DNA of 64,000 nucleotides from Reticulitermes speratus (GCA_021186555.1 JAJKFL010000039.1:17650733-17714732); one strand, 5' to 3'. Positions 1-11,033 are shown, counted from the stretch's first letter. Notes: generated from the letters alone by a model not told the origin. Program-made: numbers and translations.

Positions 1-1584
1 GTTGTTAAGAAGCATTCACAATTTATTGGTTATCCCATCAAATTGCTGGTAGAGAAGGAACGTGACAAGGAACTGAGTGATGATGAGGCAGAAGAAGAAA
101 AAGAAAGAAGGAAGGTGAAGATGAGGGAGAGACTGATGAATCAAAGCCAAAGATTGAGGATGTAGGAGAAGATGAAGATGAAGAAAAAGAAAAAGATAAG
201 AAAAAGAAAAAACGAACTGTCAAGGAGAAGTACACAGAGGATGAAGAACTGAATAAGACAAAACCCATCTGGACTCGTAATCCTGATGACATTAGCCAGG
301 AGGAGTATGGAGAGTTCTACAAGTCCTTAACCAATGACTGGGAAGATCATCTTGCTGTGAAGCACTTCTCCGTTGAAGGTCAGCTAGAATTCAGAGCCCT
401 TTTGTTTGTTCCAAGACGTGCTCCATTTGATTTGTTCGAGAACAAGAAACGAAAGAACAACATCAAATTGTATGTCCGCAGAGTGTTCATCATGGATAAC
501 TGTGAGGACCTGATCCCAGAATACCTTAATTTCATTAAGGGTGTTGTGGACAGTGAGGACTTGCCACTGAATATTTCAAGAGAAATGCTGCAGCAGAACA
601 AGATCCTGAAGGTTATTCGTAAGAACCTAGTCAAGAAATGCCTGGAACTGTTTGAAGAACTAGCAGAGGATGCTGAGAACTACAAGAAATTCTTATGAGC
701 AGTTTAGCAAGAATCTGAAACTAGGAATCCATGAAGACAGTTCAAATCGCAAAAAAATTTCTGAATTGCTGCGATATTCCACCTCTGCATCTGGAGATGA
801 GGCATGTACCCTGAAGGATTATGTTGCTCGTATGAAAGCAAATCAGAAACACATCTACTACATCACTGGTGAGAGCAAAGATCAGGTTGCCAATTCCTCA
901 TTTGTTGAGCGAGTGAAGAAGCGTGGTTTTGAAGTAGTATATATGGTAGAACCCATTGATGAGTATGTAGTGCAACAGATGAAGGAATACGATGGAAAGC
1001 AGCTGGTATCTGTTACTAAGGAAGGATTGGAATTGCCAGAAGATGACGATGATAAGAAGAAGCGAGAGGAGGACAAGGCCAAGTTTGAGCCCCTTTGCAA
1101 GGTCATGAAGGATATTCTTGACAAGAAAGTTGAGAAGGTTGTAGTAAGTAACAGGTTGGTAGAATCACCATGCTGTATTGTCACTTCACAGTATGGCTGG
1201 ACAGCTAATATGGAGCGCATAATGAAGGCACAGGCTCTGCGGGACACTTCTACAATGGGTTACATGACAGCAAAGAAACACTTGGAAATCAACCCTGATC
1301 ACCCAGTTATGGAAACACTTAGGCAAAAAGCTGATGCTGACAAGCATGACAAAGCTGTGAAGGATCTGGTTATGCTTCTGTATGAGACTGCCCTTCTTTC
1401 ATCAGGCTTTACATTGGAAGACCCTCAGGTTCATGCAGCTCGCATCTATCGTATGATTAAATTGGGTTTGGGCATTGATGAGGAGGAATCTCAGCTTGTT
1501 GAAGAAATTTCTGCAGATGCTGAAATGCCCACATTGGAAGGTGAAGGTGGGGAGGATGCATCAAGGATGGAGGAGGTGGACTAA
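1..1584 (+). CDS. Hsp83: Cytosolic HSP90 chaperone (Hsp83), middle and C-terminal part, two frameshifts
   Basis: ATP-dependent dimeric chaperone of the cytosol that matures kinases and steroid receptors. Only the part after the N-terminal ATPase domain is in the window (about residue 200 onward, roughly 525 residues). Seen: [11 protein letters not shown] near the start, an acidic and lysine-rich linker (about 70-250), middle-domain motifs IWTRNPDDI (267-293), [16 protein letters not shown] and ISREMLQQ (573-596), the C-terminal dimerisation region, and the TPR-docking tail MEEVD (1567-1581) before TAA at 1582-1584. There is no intron in the visible part. The reading frame is broken twice: in the purine-rich linker the frame must change between 87 and 162 (unchanged, it stops at 163-165), and one extra T lies at about 693/694, so the middle segment would stop at 696-698. 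Apart from these breaks the protein is intact and highly conserved. It could be a true gene with indel errors or a young pseudogene. Identity is certain; functionality is not. Confidence 0.95.
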
Positions 1585-3030
1585 ACTTATGAATTTGACT
1601 AAATTTTTTAAGGTCTTACTTAACAGTGTTCCAAAGAGTTGCCAATCAGACTTGTCAGCTGTATCCTTAATTTAAACTGTAGATAATAACAAAATGCAAT
1701 TAAGTATTTTCATCTGTTAATGAGTTTGTTGTGTTGTAGGTTATACAGAATTGCAAGTGTCTGTCTGTTGATTGCCATTTTATGATATTTACCTTATTTA
1801 AACTTTCAAAGTCATTCCATAATGCTGCTTTTTTTATGTTGTGAATATGTATTTGTGAGCTTCAGTGTTACCTGAGTTGGTGGTTAATGCTGGATTAAAG
1901 TTCCTTTTGTAAATCATGTTGTTTTTATTACTAGGCCTTTCATTTCTTAATGTTGATGAGGTGATTTGAGTGAGCTGAGAGTATGAAAGTTTCTGTTCAG
2001 CTTCCAATGTTTAGTGCGTGGTTTGTGTGGTGTCTTTGTGGTGGTTGGGGAAAAAATGTAAAATATTAGGCAACAAATATGATGTAAAAGTTGGAAGTTT
2101 TGATAAGGTGGTTGGTGTAGCGATTGTGTTACCTTATTTGCAAGGTGCCCACTTCAGATCTTTGTAAAAACTATTGTGGCAGGTTTTGTGGTTTTCCTCA
2201 GTCCTTCCAGTTTAGTAGGTTTACAGCATTGCAGTTAGTAGTGATTAAACATCAAGTTTTCATACAGTACAGAAATTGTAGAGGGCTTGAAAATTTGAGG
2301 TTATGTCTGAAATGTACACACAATAGAGTTTACGTTTAAAGTTATGCTGATACTGCTGCTGCTGGTAATAAAAATTGTAACAATTGGGAATGATTAAATT
2401 TGCCTTGAACATGGATTGTATCATGTCCAATAGCACAGCATTTAAACTTTCTAGCCCATGATGTAAATTTTATATTGTAGCATAGATCTATGGATGTTAC
2501 TAGTGTGGAATTGTGGGCATAGAGTTTGTGCAATGTAGAAGGAACATTGGCTTCATAGCTTCTAACCAGAACTCTTGGAACATGGCCTGCCACTGCTGCC
2601 TTGCCTAGGGGAAGAGAGGGTAGCTAGGTAAGTGTGTGTATGTGTGTGAATGCCAGTTTTCCTTCAGAATAAATTCCAGTTCTGTTTGAATTTTTAATGT
2701 GAATGTGTGATGGATTTTCTTATACTCTTTTAATATCTGGTGCTGTTTCAAGCAGTTTGATTTTTATAATTGGCAAATGTGGAGTGTTTAATCCATAGTT
2801 TAAGAATTCAACTGTATTTCCACTAAAAAATTCAGTTTCATGTGACTACAAAAGTAGGGTTATAGGACCCAGCTTTATTTTTTAATGTCACACTATTTCA
2901 ACCCAAACCACATGATTGTCTAGTGAGTGTTACCTTGCCCTGCAATAATCATGTCAGAATGTAGTTTGTGACTATTCTGTGTAAGTCAGTGGCCTTGATT
3001 CCAGTAACTGTGTGAACAGTTCAGTCTTAA
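1585..3030 (+). other. HSP90 3' flank / probable 3' UTR
   Basis: AT-rich, T/G-biased DNA after the HSP90 stop with no coding signal. Possible poly(A) signals are ATTAAA at 1894-1899 and AATAAA at 2367-2372 and 2668-2673. No long poly(A) tract follows them, so there is no direct sign of a processed retrocopy ending here. A short TG-rich run lies at about 2630-2650. Where transcription ends cannot be decided from the sequence. Confidence 0.4.
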
Positions 3031-3034
3031 TTTT

Positions 3035-3190
3035 CAATTTGCTAAGGGCCTTGCCCACTCAGAGGGTAGGAGTATACCCTTGGCCTTAAGCAAGTGAAGC
3101 TTGAGGTACAGGTTTACCAGACATGAGAAGTGGGCACTGAGGCCCAGCCTCTGTTCCCCAACAAATGGGAACATTGTTCCTCACACATGG
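3035..3190. repeat. Degenerate SINE-like fragment
   Basis: A GC-richer island in AT-rich DNA, with pieces resembling the body of SINE family A of this window (for example 60690-60949): a GAGGGTAGGAGTATACCCTTGG stretch, then GTGGGCACTGAGGCCCAGCCTC. The similarity is partial and judged by eye. No head or target duplication is visible. Confidence 0.25.
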
Positions 3191-3604
3191 CACAATTATT
3201 TCTTTTTTGTTACAAAATTGTCATCAAACTATTGCATAATATAACAAATTTGAATGAGTATAAAACTGTACTGCTATTGTTCCACACAGTCCACAAGACA
3301 TCCTAACAGATCGCAACACAAATAACGACAGTACACGAAACAAAGCTCAATATAAATAAGATCTTCAAAACAGAAAACACCACGATTCTACGCATCTAGC
3401 CAGTGACGTGCAAAAACAAGAAAACTGTGCTGCTATTTTAACCGTGTATACACAACTATGACAAGCTTTTTAACTTTTTAAGTTATACAGTGTTTTTATA
3501 TATTTTACAATTTTAAACATATATCCATTTTAAAGGGTTATTACAACCTACTTAAGGACTAAGGTGATCTGGATGGCATATGGCAATGAACTAAACATGT
3601 GTAA
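3191..3604. other. No gene seen
   Basis: AT-rich intergenic DNA. No coding frame, tandem repeat or recognisable element was seen. Confidence 0.5.
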
Positions 3605-3655
3605 TAAGTGTAGTTTATAACCCTCTGATGATTGTGGTAGACTGAAACATATGTA
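3605..3655 (+). ncRNA. Decayed Penelope-type hammerhead ribozyme motif
   Basis: The hammerhead core order is present: CTGATGA at about 3607-3613, a short spacer, then GAAACATATGTA followed by GG. The second block equals that of the complete motif at 28678-28721. Stem II is poor (only about two pairs) and stem I is weak, so it is probably an inactive relic of a Penelope-like element terminal repeat. No Penelope coding sequence is next to it. Confidence 0.4.
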
Positions 3656-3739
3656 GGTGTATTTATTTAGTAACTATATAAAAATAGTTTCAAGTGAAAT
3701 GTGCATTTACTTTTTCAGTTTTAATTTTTCCTGTAACCT

Positions 3740-3872
3740 AACTAGATGTCGACTAGATTTTGACATGATTTTCATAACATGGTTTTAAACGCAAACATAA
3801 ATTATATATAGGCTCAAGGTCAGCCCCCCCTCTCCTTTCCACTCAAGAAAAATTCTGGGTGCGCCTATGTTC
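3740..3872 (+). mobile_element. Right end of an hAT-like MITE
   Basis: Matches the right half of the MITE at 53002-53442: TTTTGACATGATTTTCATAAC, a CTCA(A/G)GGTCAG block followed by a C-run, then CTGGGTGCGCCTATG near the end. The left end was not found, so this is a truncated copy. Confidence 0.45.
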
Positions 3873-3906
3873 TGAAGCAATAGTATTAAATCTTCTCTTT
3901 CCTTAA

Positions 3907-5900
3907 AAAAAAAAAGCCCAATCCGATTAGGAAATTTACCAGGCAAATCCTTACCTCAATGGACTTACGAGAGGTTTCATTTACATACATTTCATTTAAC
4001 CTATCTAGTTTCATGAGAATGCTTTACAGTCCTTTCCTTCTAACTGAACTGTTTACTCTCATGAAGTCTTTTAAACACCTGATAGAGTGTTCCTTTGCAC
4101 TCCCACTTTTTCCCCAATATTGGACAAATGTAATATATCTGATTAGGGGGTGAGCATTTAATGTGTTAAAATTAACACTGATCATCAGTAATTTTGTTTC
4201 TGTATGGAGTGAACTTTGATAGAAGAATGCTGAATAAAATTTGTATGCAGTAGTAGTGAACCTTTTTTCCGTCCTTCAAAGTTACCACTATTATGGGATT
4301 CTTGTAAGATGACAATGATATTCCATGATAAATACTACAGTCAGTTTTGTTGAAGCAGGTACAGTAATGGATTCCTTCTACCACTTTGGTAATTCTTTCT
4401 TAATCCAAATATAATAGTCTATCAATATCAGCGTAATTTTCTATACCTCCTCCTTTGATCTATTCTGTCAGAATTTGATCGGTATTTGGTTACCTATTAA
4501 ATAACCATCTCAAACTGAAAGGCACTAGGCTCAGGTACTAATGGCTAAGCTGTAATTTCAGCATGTTGAATATCTGACAAGTAGTTCTTCCACCTATTTA
4601 AAATACTGTGAGAAGCTGCAAACACATCACCCATATCATTCTTTACCAAGCTGGTTCTAGGCTGGTAATTCTTAAATTTATATATACCCCTAAAGACCCT
4701 TATATTCTTGTTCTTACTGTGTTTCAAGCTTATTAATTTTGTCTTTCACATATTCCATTTTTATTCCTGAAATGTCTTTTAGTTTCACATCTTACGTTGT
4801 GTACTTTATGGCCATCAATTTTGTCTGGATTTGGCAATTATTACAATATAGGAGTATCCTACTTCGTTTGAGGTCATGATTAGAACATTCTTTATTACAC
4901 TGTGAATCTTGTTACCTCAGCTTATAATAACCTAGCCTCTTTTTGACTGACAATCTAATATTCTCTCTGATATTTTCCTGCACTCTTGTATCCATATTAA
5001 CATTTGATTCTTTCAAAGCTTCAGCAAATTTTTGTGAAATATTAACCTTATACTGTCCTTTAATTCCATGTCGTTTAGTTTCTTGAGACTAAATCTCACC
5101 ATATCAAAGTTTTTCATTGCTGTTTCAGTTACAGACAATTCGTCTCTAACTTTTGGAGTCCCCAGATGTGGCTAGAATCACTTAATTGATCGAAAATGTG
5201 GCTGTCTTCTGTAGATCAAGATGTAATCAGTCTTATTTTGTGCCTTCCGATCTGCAGAAGTGCAAGTGCATTTATGAATGTTGCAGAGTGGGAACACTGT
5301 GTGCTTGAAGATTATTGGTGTACTCTTTTCATGGCAAAGTTATACTCCTATAACACTATTAAGATTATTAATCTCATATAAACTCTTATTCCAAGTTGTC
5401 AGTTTGAAAATATCTTCTCTCCTTACTTTTTCATGGAAATCTAAGAAAATTTTCTTGTGGTACATGGGGAATAGATCAGTTGCATGCTTGAGTACCTCAT
5501 AAAAACTGTCCATATCATACCATCCTCAGATGGGGTGTGCACATACAGAATAATAATACCATGCCTATGGTCTGTTGTATTACATAAAACATCCTCTTAC
5601 AAACAAGTTTTACACTTTTAACTGCTATATGTTTCCCTCGTGTATGAGAAAGTCTGTTCGTAAGTGGTGATTAGCATTCCCATTTCCCTGTTAAAATGTG
5701 CATATATCACCTATCGGTTGAGTACCATACTTATCCTATCTGTACTCTCAGTAAATGTAACACATTCCTTGCTAAATCTGTTGTTTCTGTTTGCAATGAA
5801 CCTGACCTGTATAGACTCTTCCCACTCAAAGTTTCAAATGTTATGTCCATTTTTCATTGCTGAAATCATTCCACAGAATTAATACTAGTCTGGGACTTGT
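3907..5900 (-). mobile_element. Degenerate LINE (APE endonuclease + reverse transcriptase)
   Basis: Read on the minus strand this is a long, stop- and frameshift-ridden non-LTR retrotransposon. In order of the element: an endonuclease part near 5900-5150 with HTPSEDGMIW, MKNFDMVRFSLKKLND and HNIHK-like pieces; a linker; then KNIRVFRGIYKFKNYQPRT with RWKNYLSDIQHAEITA (about 4550-4725); then the RT start with KTDCSIYHGISL and ILLSKFTPYRNKITDDQC (4172-4350); then NQIYYICPILGKKWECKGT (about 4080-4150); fading out near 3907. The palm YADD/FADD region is missing. The style matches the insect endonuclease-reverse transcriptase (craniofacial development protein 2-like, RTE-type) family. Many indels show it is old and dead. 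Confidence 0.8.
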
Positions 5901-5934
5901 ACAACATTTTGTAATATGCTGATTTTTTATAGTA

Positions 5935-6095
5935 AGGTGTTGCTAGCCTGGTCCAAACCCAAAGCTGGAGGGCCATGCTTTATTAGTTGCCTGACAGATA
6001 ATCAACATATGTATGGTTACCCTCCGTATCTATAGGCAATCTCCTACATCCAGAACCTGAGAAATGCCATGCCATGGTGATAAGAGACCCACTTA
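5935..6095 (-). repeat. Dispersed LINE-associated repeat, old copy
   Basis: About 160 bp matching 7835-8003 and 21199-21374: GTTGCTAGC, CCCAAAGCTGGAGG, TTACCCTCCGTAT, CATCCAGAACCTGAG and CCATGGTGATAAGAGACCCAC occur in the same order. This is the most diverged of the three copies. In the other two copies the block sits directly upstream (on the minus strand) of a LINE C-terminus. Confidence 0.6.
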
Positions 6096-6888
6096 ATACC
6101 GTTGTAATTGGAGTGTATCACCATTCTCATCTTCTGTAAAGTTTGTTCTAGCTCAGTATCCATTTGCAAATTAATGTATTCCACTATGCAAGTAGAATAT
6201 ATTTGTTCCTACTGTTTGTTTTAAGCTCATTAACTCATTTTAAGGGACAAATTTATACTTCATCTTTCATACACATACTCAGTCTACTGAGAAATATTGA
6301 TAAAAGATGATGTATGGCAATTATACAGCATTTTTCAAATGTTACTGTTAATTTATTTATTTCAACTTATGTTGATGGTCACTTTACTTAAAAACTGGAA
6401 AAAAAAGTTTCTATGTACCTTTTGAATCTTTTGGCGGAGTCTGATAAAATTTGAGTCACTGAAGTTTACCTCTTTTGTGTCCCTTGGCAGATTTCAGTGA
6501 ATATATGGCACTTTTATTATGCAAGTCATACAAAGTGCCAGTTTAACTCACTGTAAGACCTAAAGAGCAGAGATAGGCATAAATGAAACATGTCGCAACA
6601 ATGCATTTGCCTCTTCTTGTTACAGCTTTCTGTGGTTACAGTTTGTAATTAGCTTGTATATCGTAGAAGAGAGACAATTTTATGCGACTGAATTGCATGT
6701 TTCTTGATTTTTTAATGATTACAAAATAGTGTCACAATGGTCTAAATTTTGGACAGAAGGATTTGTTTTTAAACTACTATAGAAATGCTATAGTGATTCT
6801 TGGGCGCATAGAAAATACAGTTTTGTCTTGAAAATTTGGATATCATTCCGCATCACTTCAAACACTGGATTAAGCTGTCCAAGCTTAG
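6096..6888. other. No gene seen
   Basis: AT-rich DNA with no coding frame, tandem repeat or recognised mobile element. Confidence 0.5.
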
Positions 6889-7046
6889 AGGTTACTTTAT
6901 GTACCATCACGTTTAACAGTTAAATATTCTATATTCTGCCCACGGAGAGTATTCATGTGTATTGTATGTATCTCAGCACAAACAGGAATTTTGCCTGTGC
7001 AGCATTAAGTATTTAGTTTTTATAACCGTGATGAAGTGTGTCTCAC
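6889..7046 (+). repeat. Unnamed dispersed repeat, copy 1
   Basis: Collinear with 12722-12866 on the same strand: GGTTACTTTAT(G/A)TACCA, TTCTGCCC, TGTATGTATCTCAG versus TGTATGGATCTCAG, TTGCCTGTGCAGCATTAA versus TTCCTGCGCAGCATTAA, and the end TATAACCGTGATGAAGTGTG versus TGTAACCGAGACTGAGTGTG. No protein, tRNA head or terminal inverted repeat was recognised. Confidence 0.5.
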
Positions 7047-7548
7047 AATGAATTTCAACTGAAAGATGCAGCATTTTTATTGGTTTCCCCACGCCTCCAA
7101 TATAATGTCATGACAAGGTGATTCAACAGGTCTTTTCATGTATCTGTATAATACGTACGTAGATATACAGAAACCCCCGTTTCTTTGCATATTTTTACAT
7201 CCATGCGTTATTGGTTTTATTTTAATACACGGCTTTCAGATGGCAGCACAAACTGGAGAATGTGTGTTTTAAGCGATTGGTGCTGCCGTCTACGATAAAC
7301 TGCGTGTGAGGAGAAATCGAGCATGTGCAACCGTCTGCGCATGATGTGGTGGCTGAATTGTCGTGTGTTATCTGCATGAGTGTCACTCTTAACAAGGTAG
7401 GCATAGTCCGTAGCCCGAACCATTCCTGGCGCGTTCTCATAACCATAGCTATCAACGAACACTGATAACCAAGGTAGTCATTGAAACAAAGCTAACCATA
7501 GGAATACTGGTACAAGTAGCTCTCGATTTACGCCGGGAATGCGTTCCT
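7047..7548. other. No gene seen
   Basis: Overlapping minus-strand frames of about 80 codons occur at 7217-7462 but have no recognisable domain and no codon signature. Treated as chance. Confidence 0.45.
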
Positions 7549-8005
7549 GGAGCACTAACTAACTCCGTGGGACAGAGTCCTTTTTGAGAAGCTAACAGGT
7601 CGTCAGCTAGTCGAGAATTTCCCCTCGTTTTATGTAACCCGAAAGTTCATTACCGCATTCACAAGAGCCCGCCACCTGTCCCTATCCTGAGCCATATCAA
7701 TCCAATCCACGCCCCCTCCCATCCCACTTCACGTTCGAAGTCCCAAATCTCATATCCCTTTTCCGTTGCTTAAGTTGTACCAAAGAATCAGTCCATGTCC
7801 GAGGCTTTGTGTTGTGTTTCGTAACGTGGTAATTTTTTGCGGTGAGGAGTTGTTAGCACCTCCCCCAACCCCCAAGTTGGAGAACCACCCCTTGCCGGCT
7901 GTCCGCGACTGCTTATTCAATGTATTCGCAGCTACCCTCCATATGCGGAGGCCGTTCCTCCATCCGCAACCTGAGGACGCACCATGCCGTGGTGACAGGG
8001 AGACA
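7549..8005 (-). mobile_element. LINE 3' end with RT C-terminus
   Basis: On the minus strand the dispersed block (8003-7835) is followed by the C-terminus of the LINE protein: [19 protein letters not shown] then AVMNFRV and a stop, a standard ending for this insect LINE family. After it come a short 3' tail and a CTAACTAACTCC-type end near 7549-7570. The copy is 5'-truncated and has indels. Compare 20999-21380. Confidence 0.75.
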
Positions 8006-8930
8006 CTTATGGAAAAGAAAGCACTAACAAAATGATGTAAGTTGCACGTCACAACCTCCACATGTTCCATGCCGCTGAACTGTCGGCATGAACGCAAGTC
8101 ACAGCCGTCACTTGCGTCCAGTCATAAAACATACGTCATGTAGCAGAACTTGATCTTTTTTGTGTCAGATCGCTTGTCATAACTTAAGCTATTGTTGAGG
8201 CAAAGACGAGGGACGACCGTGCCTCCCCGCCACATTTTATGACCAGACAACAGTTTCTCACGAAATTAGGTATTAACGTTACATCATTTTAATTTCCTAC
8301 AATCTGTATTAGCAAAATGGCAGACGCACGACTCTGCGAGGTGTGAACAATACTACACACACTTGGCAGTGAGTCCTGAAAGGATGCATGACAACAGATA
8401 TTCGAATAATATAGACTGTGATTGAGATAGTTTGTGTGTGTAGAATGTAAACTAACATGGTGGCTGCTGCGTGAAATGTAGAACGTGCTTAATTGACTAT
8501 TGTTTTTTGCTGTAGAGGGATTGTAAACCGGATGAAATGGTAAGATTAGCATTAATGCTATGTAGGTAAGGATCTGGAAGGAAGCGATTCTGGCCTATTT
8601 CAAAGTACAAGAAGACAGCTTAATTGTTCTGGGGACGAGGGTTAAATACAAGGTATTAAGCCTTAACATATTAAAGGGATATTAATACACGGTTAGTGGA
8701 AACCAGAGTTCCAAAGAATAAACGGCCTTATGTGCCTATGAGTCCGAGGCGATTAGATAGTTATCAGCCATGTCAGAAATTCGATGGCGAATAAAATCAG
8801 GTTTAACATTGCCAATCAAGTTTAATTTACTCATTAGTAAGAGGCTACTGTTTCCACTTTCGTGTGTTCTCTGTATTGATGTCTAAGGACGCATTTTTGT
8901 GACTCGTTTATGTTGTCTTCATGTTTCATC
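8006..8930. other. Unassigned, with a short SINE-C-like piece
   Basis: No gene seen. Around 8567-8605 the piece GGATCTGGAAGGAAGCGATTCTGGCCTATT resembles the 5' part of a widespread arthropod SINE and matches 24448-24485. The rest is AT-rich and featureless. Confidence 0.4.
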
Positions 8931-8935
8931 TCCGA

Positions 8936-8936
<1 letters not shown>

Positions 8937-8969
<33 letters not shown>

Positions 8970-9056
8970 GTTATATAATTATTATTATTTACCATTACTA
9001 CTACTAATGATGATAATGGCAACAATAACAATAGTAGTAGTAATAATAATATAGCA
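8937..9056. repeat. Trinucleotide microsatellite (ATA/AAT)n and relatives
   Basis: A clean (ATA)n run at 8937-8968 followed by interrupted ATT, ACT, AAC and AGT triplets to about 9056. Minus-strand frames of poly-Leu and poly-Ile here are artefacts of this repeat. Confidence 0.9.
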
Positions 9057-9079
9057 GATTTACAGTTACTAGCATAATT

Positions 9080-9300
9080 AAGCAGCACGCCATGCAGACG
9101 TCTCCACGCATACTTAACCTCGGCACCACTAGATGGCAGCAAATGATTAAATTTGAGGTCTGACCGCTTGACACCCTGCCGAAAGAGTTCCCGCTATATG
9201 GCGATCAGGAGACTGGATGATCCCCACAGCCGAACTGGACGTGGTGGGGAACGGAAAAAGTGTTAACCCTGCCGGCAATCGAAATCCGATTGTTTGCCTT
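9080..9300 (-). repeat. SINE family A, degenerate copy
   Basis: Has the family A landmarks in order: CTTAACCTCGGCACCACTAGATGG, a decayed GTGGTCAA/CGGCCGCTT segment, GGCGATCAGGAGACTGG, GGGGAACGGAAAA and GGCAATCGAAATCCG in place of the promoter B-box complement. The orientation is the same as 49160-49431. Confidence 0.5.
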
Positions 9301-9390
9301 TGTACTGTTACTGTATTAACTGAACGACCCCGACTCAGTAACAGGGAATTTGATTGGTACAACCCCACTGTGCTTTATAACTGCTGTAGA

Positions 9391-10018
9391 TGTCAGTGCA
9401 GAGCAACCTTTTATTGCCCAAGGGCCATTTGAGAATCTCCAAACCCTGCGCGGGCCACAAATTAATATTTAACAGTGAAAGTCTTATCTTATCAGGAAAA
9501 ATATTTTTTGTACTACGAGATTAAAAGACAACAATTACTTTAATTAATTATTAGTAAAAAATAGTATCTCAATTAATTGTAGCTCAATTTTTAGGGCATA
9601 TTTTAAGAGTAGAAGAACGTCAATGAGAAAATTGCCTTGTTTCTTTGTCACTGATTTTTTTAGATACAAGGAATTCCGTTCTATAAAATTTTGACTGACG
9701 TACACTTTCATAAGATATTACGTGAACATACTTAGAAGTGAAAGACTAAGGGGGATGGTGGACCTTACCACCCCGTATTTTCACATTCTTCCCACTGTAA
9801 TTTTCCAACATACGGTGTGTAACCATGAAGTAGTCACGAATTCCGTTAAAACTTAAAACAGTGTTTACCAAATTTAACACGTGCGAAGTTCACCAGATCA
9901 CTGATACGTTGTCCATTCTGATGGTGGAGCTTCAGTTAAATGTGTTCGAAAACTCTCTCGGGCCGCAGAGATAACTTTGACGGGTCACATGCAGCCCGCG
10001 GCCCGCGCGTTGCGCTTT
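9391..10018. mobile_element. Degenerate hAT-like element with direct-repeat flanks
   Basis: The left part has CCAAACCCTGCGCGGGCC and the right end has CGGGTCACATGCAGCCCGCG then GCCCGCGCG, the GCGGCCCGCGGGCC-type ends common in hAT MITEs. The 11-bp word ACTGCTGTAGA occurs just outside both ends (9380-9390 and 10019-10029). The AT-rich core has no transposase. The terminal inverted repeats are too decayed to pair cleanly. Confidence 0.4.
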
Positions 10019-10039
10019 ACTGCTGTAGACACAATCAAT

Positions 10040-10130
10040 CATACACTCTGCACGATTCTCATTTATTTTAATATATGGTCTATTGCGACATGTTTCGGCC
10101 ATTATGTATGGCCATTTTCAAGCATTTCGT
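10040..10130 (-). ncRNA. Penelope terminal-repeat relic with decayed hammerhead
   Basis: On the minus strand: TGC, then TTGAAAA in place of the CTGANGA core, TGGCCAT, a short loop, ATGGCC, GAAACATGTC, then GCA. TGC/GCA can form stem I and GGCCAT/ATGGCC stem II, so the architecture is a hammerhead with a mutated core. The core changes make activity unlikely. Confidence 0.45.
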
Positions 10131-11033
10131 ACAAAATTATAGAAAGGATTCACAAGCGCACATTGCCACATATTGCAAACATGGAGCATAGTATAACTGG
10201 TGATTGTGAAAATTACATTTATATATAAAACATTTAATTTTAAATTTGAGTTTATGCATATATCCCTCCTTTATTTCTGCAGTGTTTTATCTATCCGCAA
10301 ACTGAATATCATTAAATTGTCCTTATTGTATCAGTATGTATCTCTTCAATGTCCGTATTCCATATTCAAAATACTCTCTGCTTGTAACCCCTAATGATCG
10401 TTCCGAAGGAGTTAATCTCCTAAATTTTCTACGCGACTGGACACCAATGAACTAGTATATTTGGATAACTTGAAAGCTGAACGCGATGAAAACAATAATT
10501 CATTACGAGCCGGTAGTTTATGCTTATATACATGTTACATGCGTACACGAATACATAGGCCTATACACCAGCGCGCATATATATGCATACAATAAAATAA
10601 TAGGAAAAATGTTTTTTGTGTAGTGATATGCTGAACTATGTTTTGTGGGCCGCAACATGAGAAGATTGAGCATATGACTGTATTTGTTAGTAATTCCTCT
10701 TTCTAGGCTTCTTAAATATCGTAATTCGATAACATGTTTCCTTTCTTGCAGAAGGTACCATCCCCCAAAGCACACAGCAAACAGTTTCCCTCGCACATCA
10801 TGTTCCTCGTATAGGCCTAACTGCACGCAGGAAGGATTCTCAGTGGAAATAACTAACGCACGCACAGCGAGCAGTGAACGCCACGCACTGCACGCCTGGT
10901 CGCAACTGTTCGTCAGGAGTCACTAAAACAATGCTATACGTGTATAATAATGAAAAATTACTGCGCGGATCAGACTCCTCCTTTAGAAGCTGATGAACGC
11001 TGGACTGATCAAGAAATTGCCCGCAACTGGACC
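10131..11033. other. No gene seen
   Basis: AT-rich DNA. A minus-strand frame of 113 codons (10524-10865) overlaps a plus frame and has no recognisable domain. A pyrimidine tract with TTGCAG at about 10737-10750 resembles a splice acceptor but no donor-bounded open exon follows. Confidence 0.4.

Noticed and set aside
38-292. Serine/phenylalanine-rich minus-strand frame opposite HSP90
   Set aside because: It is the antisense shadow of the Lys/Glu codons of the HSP90 linker.
8834-9142. Poly-Leu/poly-Ile minus frame that looks like a membrane segment
   Set aside because: Produced by the ATA/AAT microsatellite at 8937-9056.
10737-10926. Exon after TTCTTGCAG near 10750
   Set aside because: No matching donor with a single open frame; composition like the surrounding DNA.
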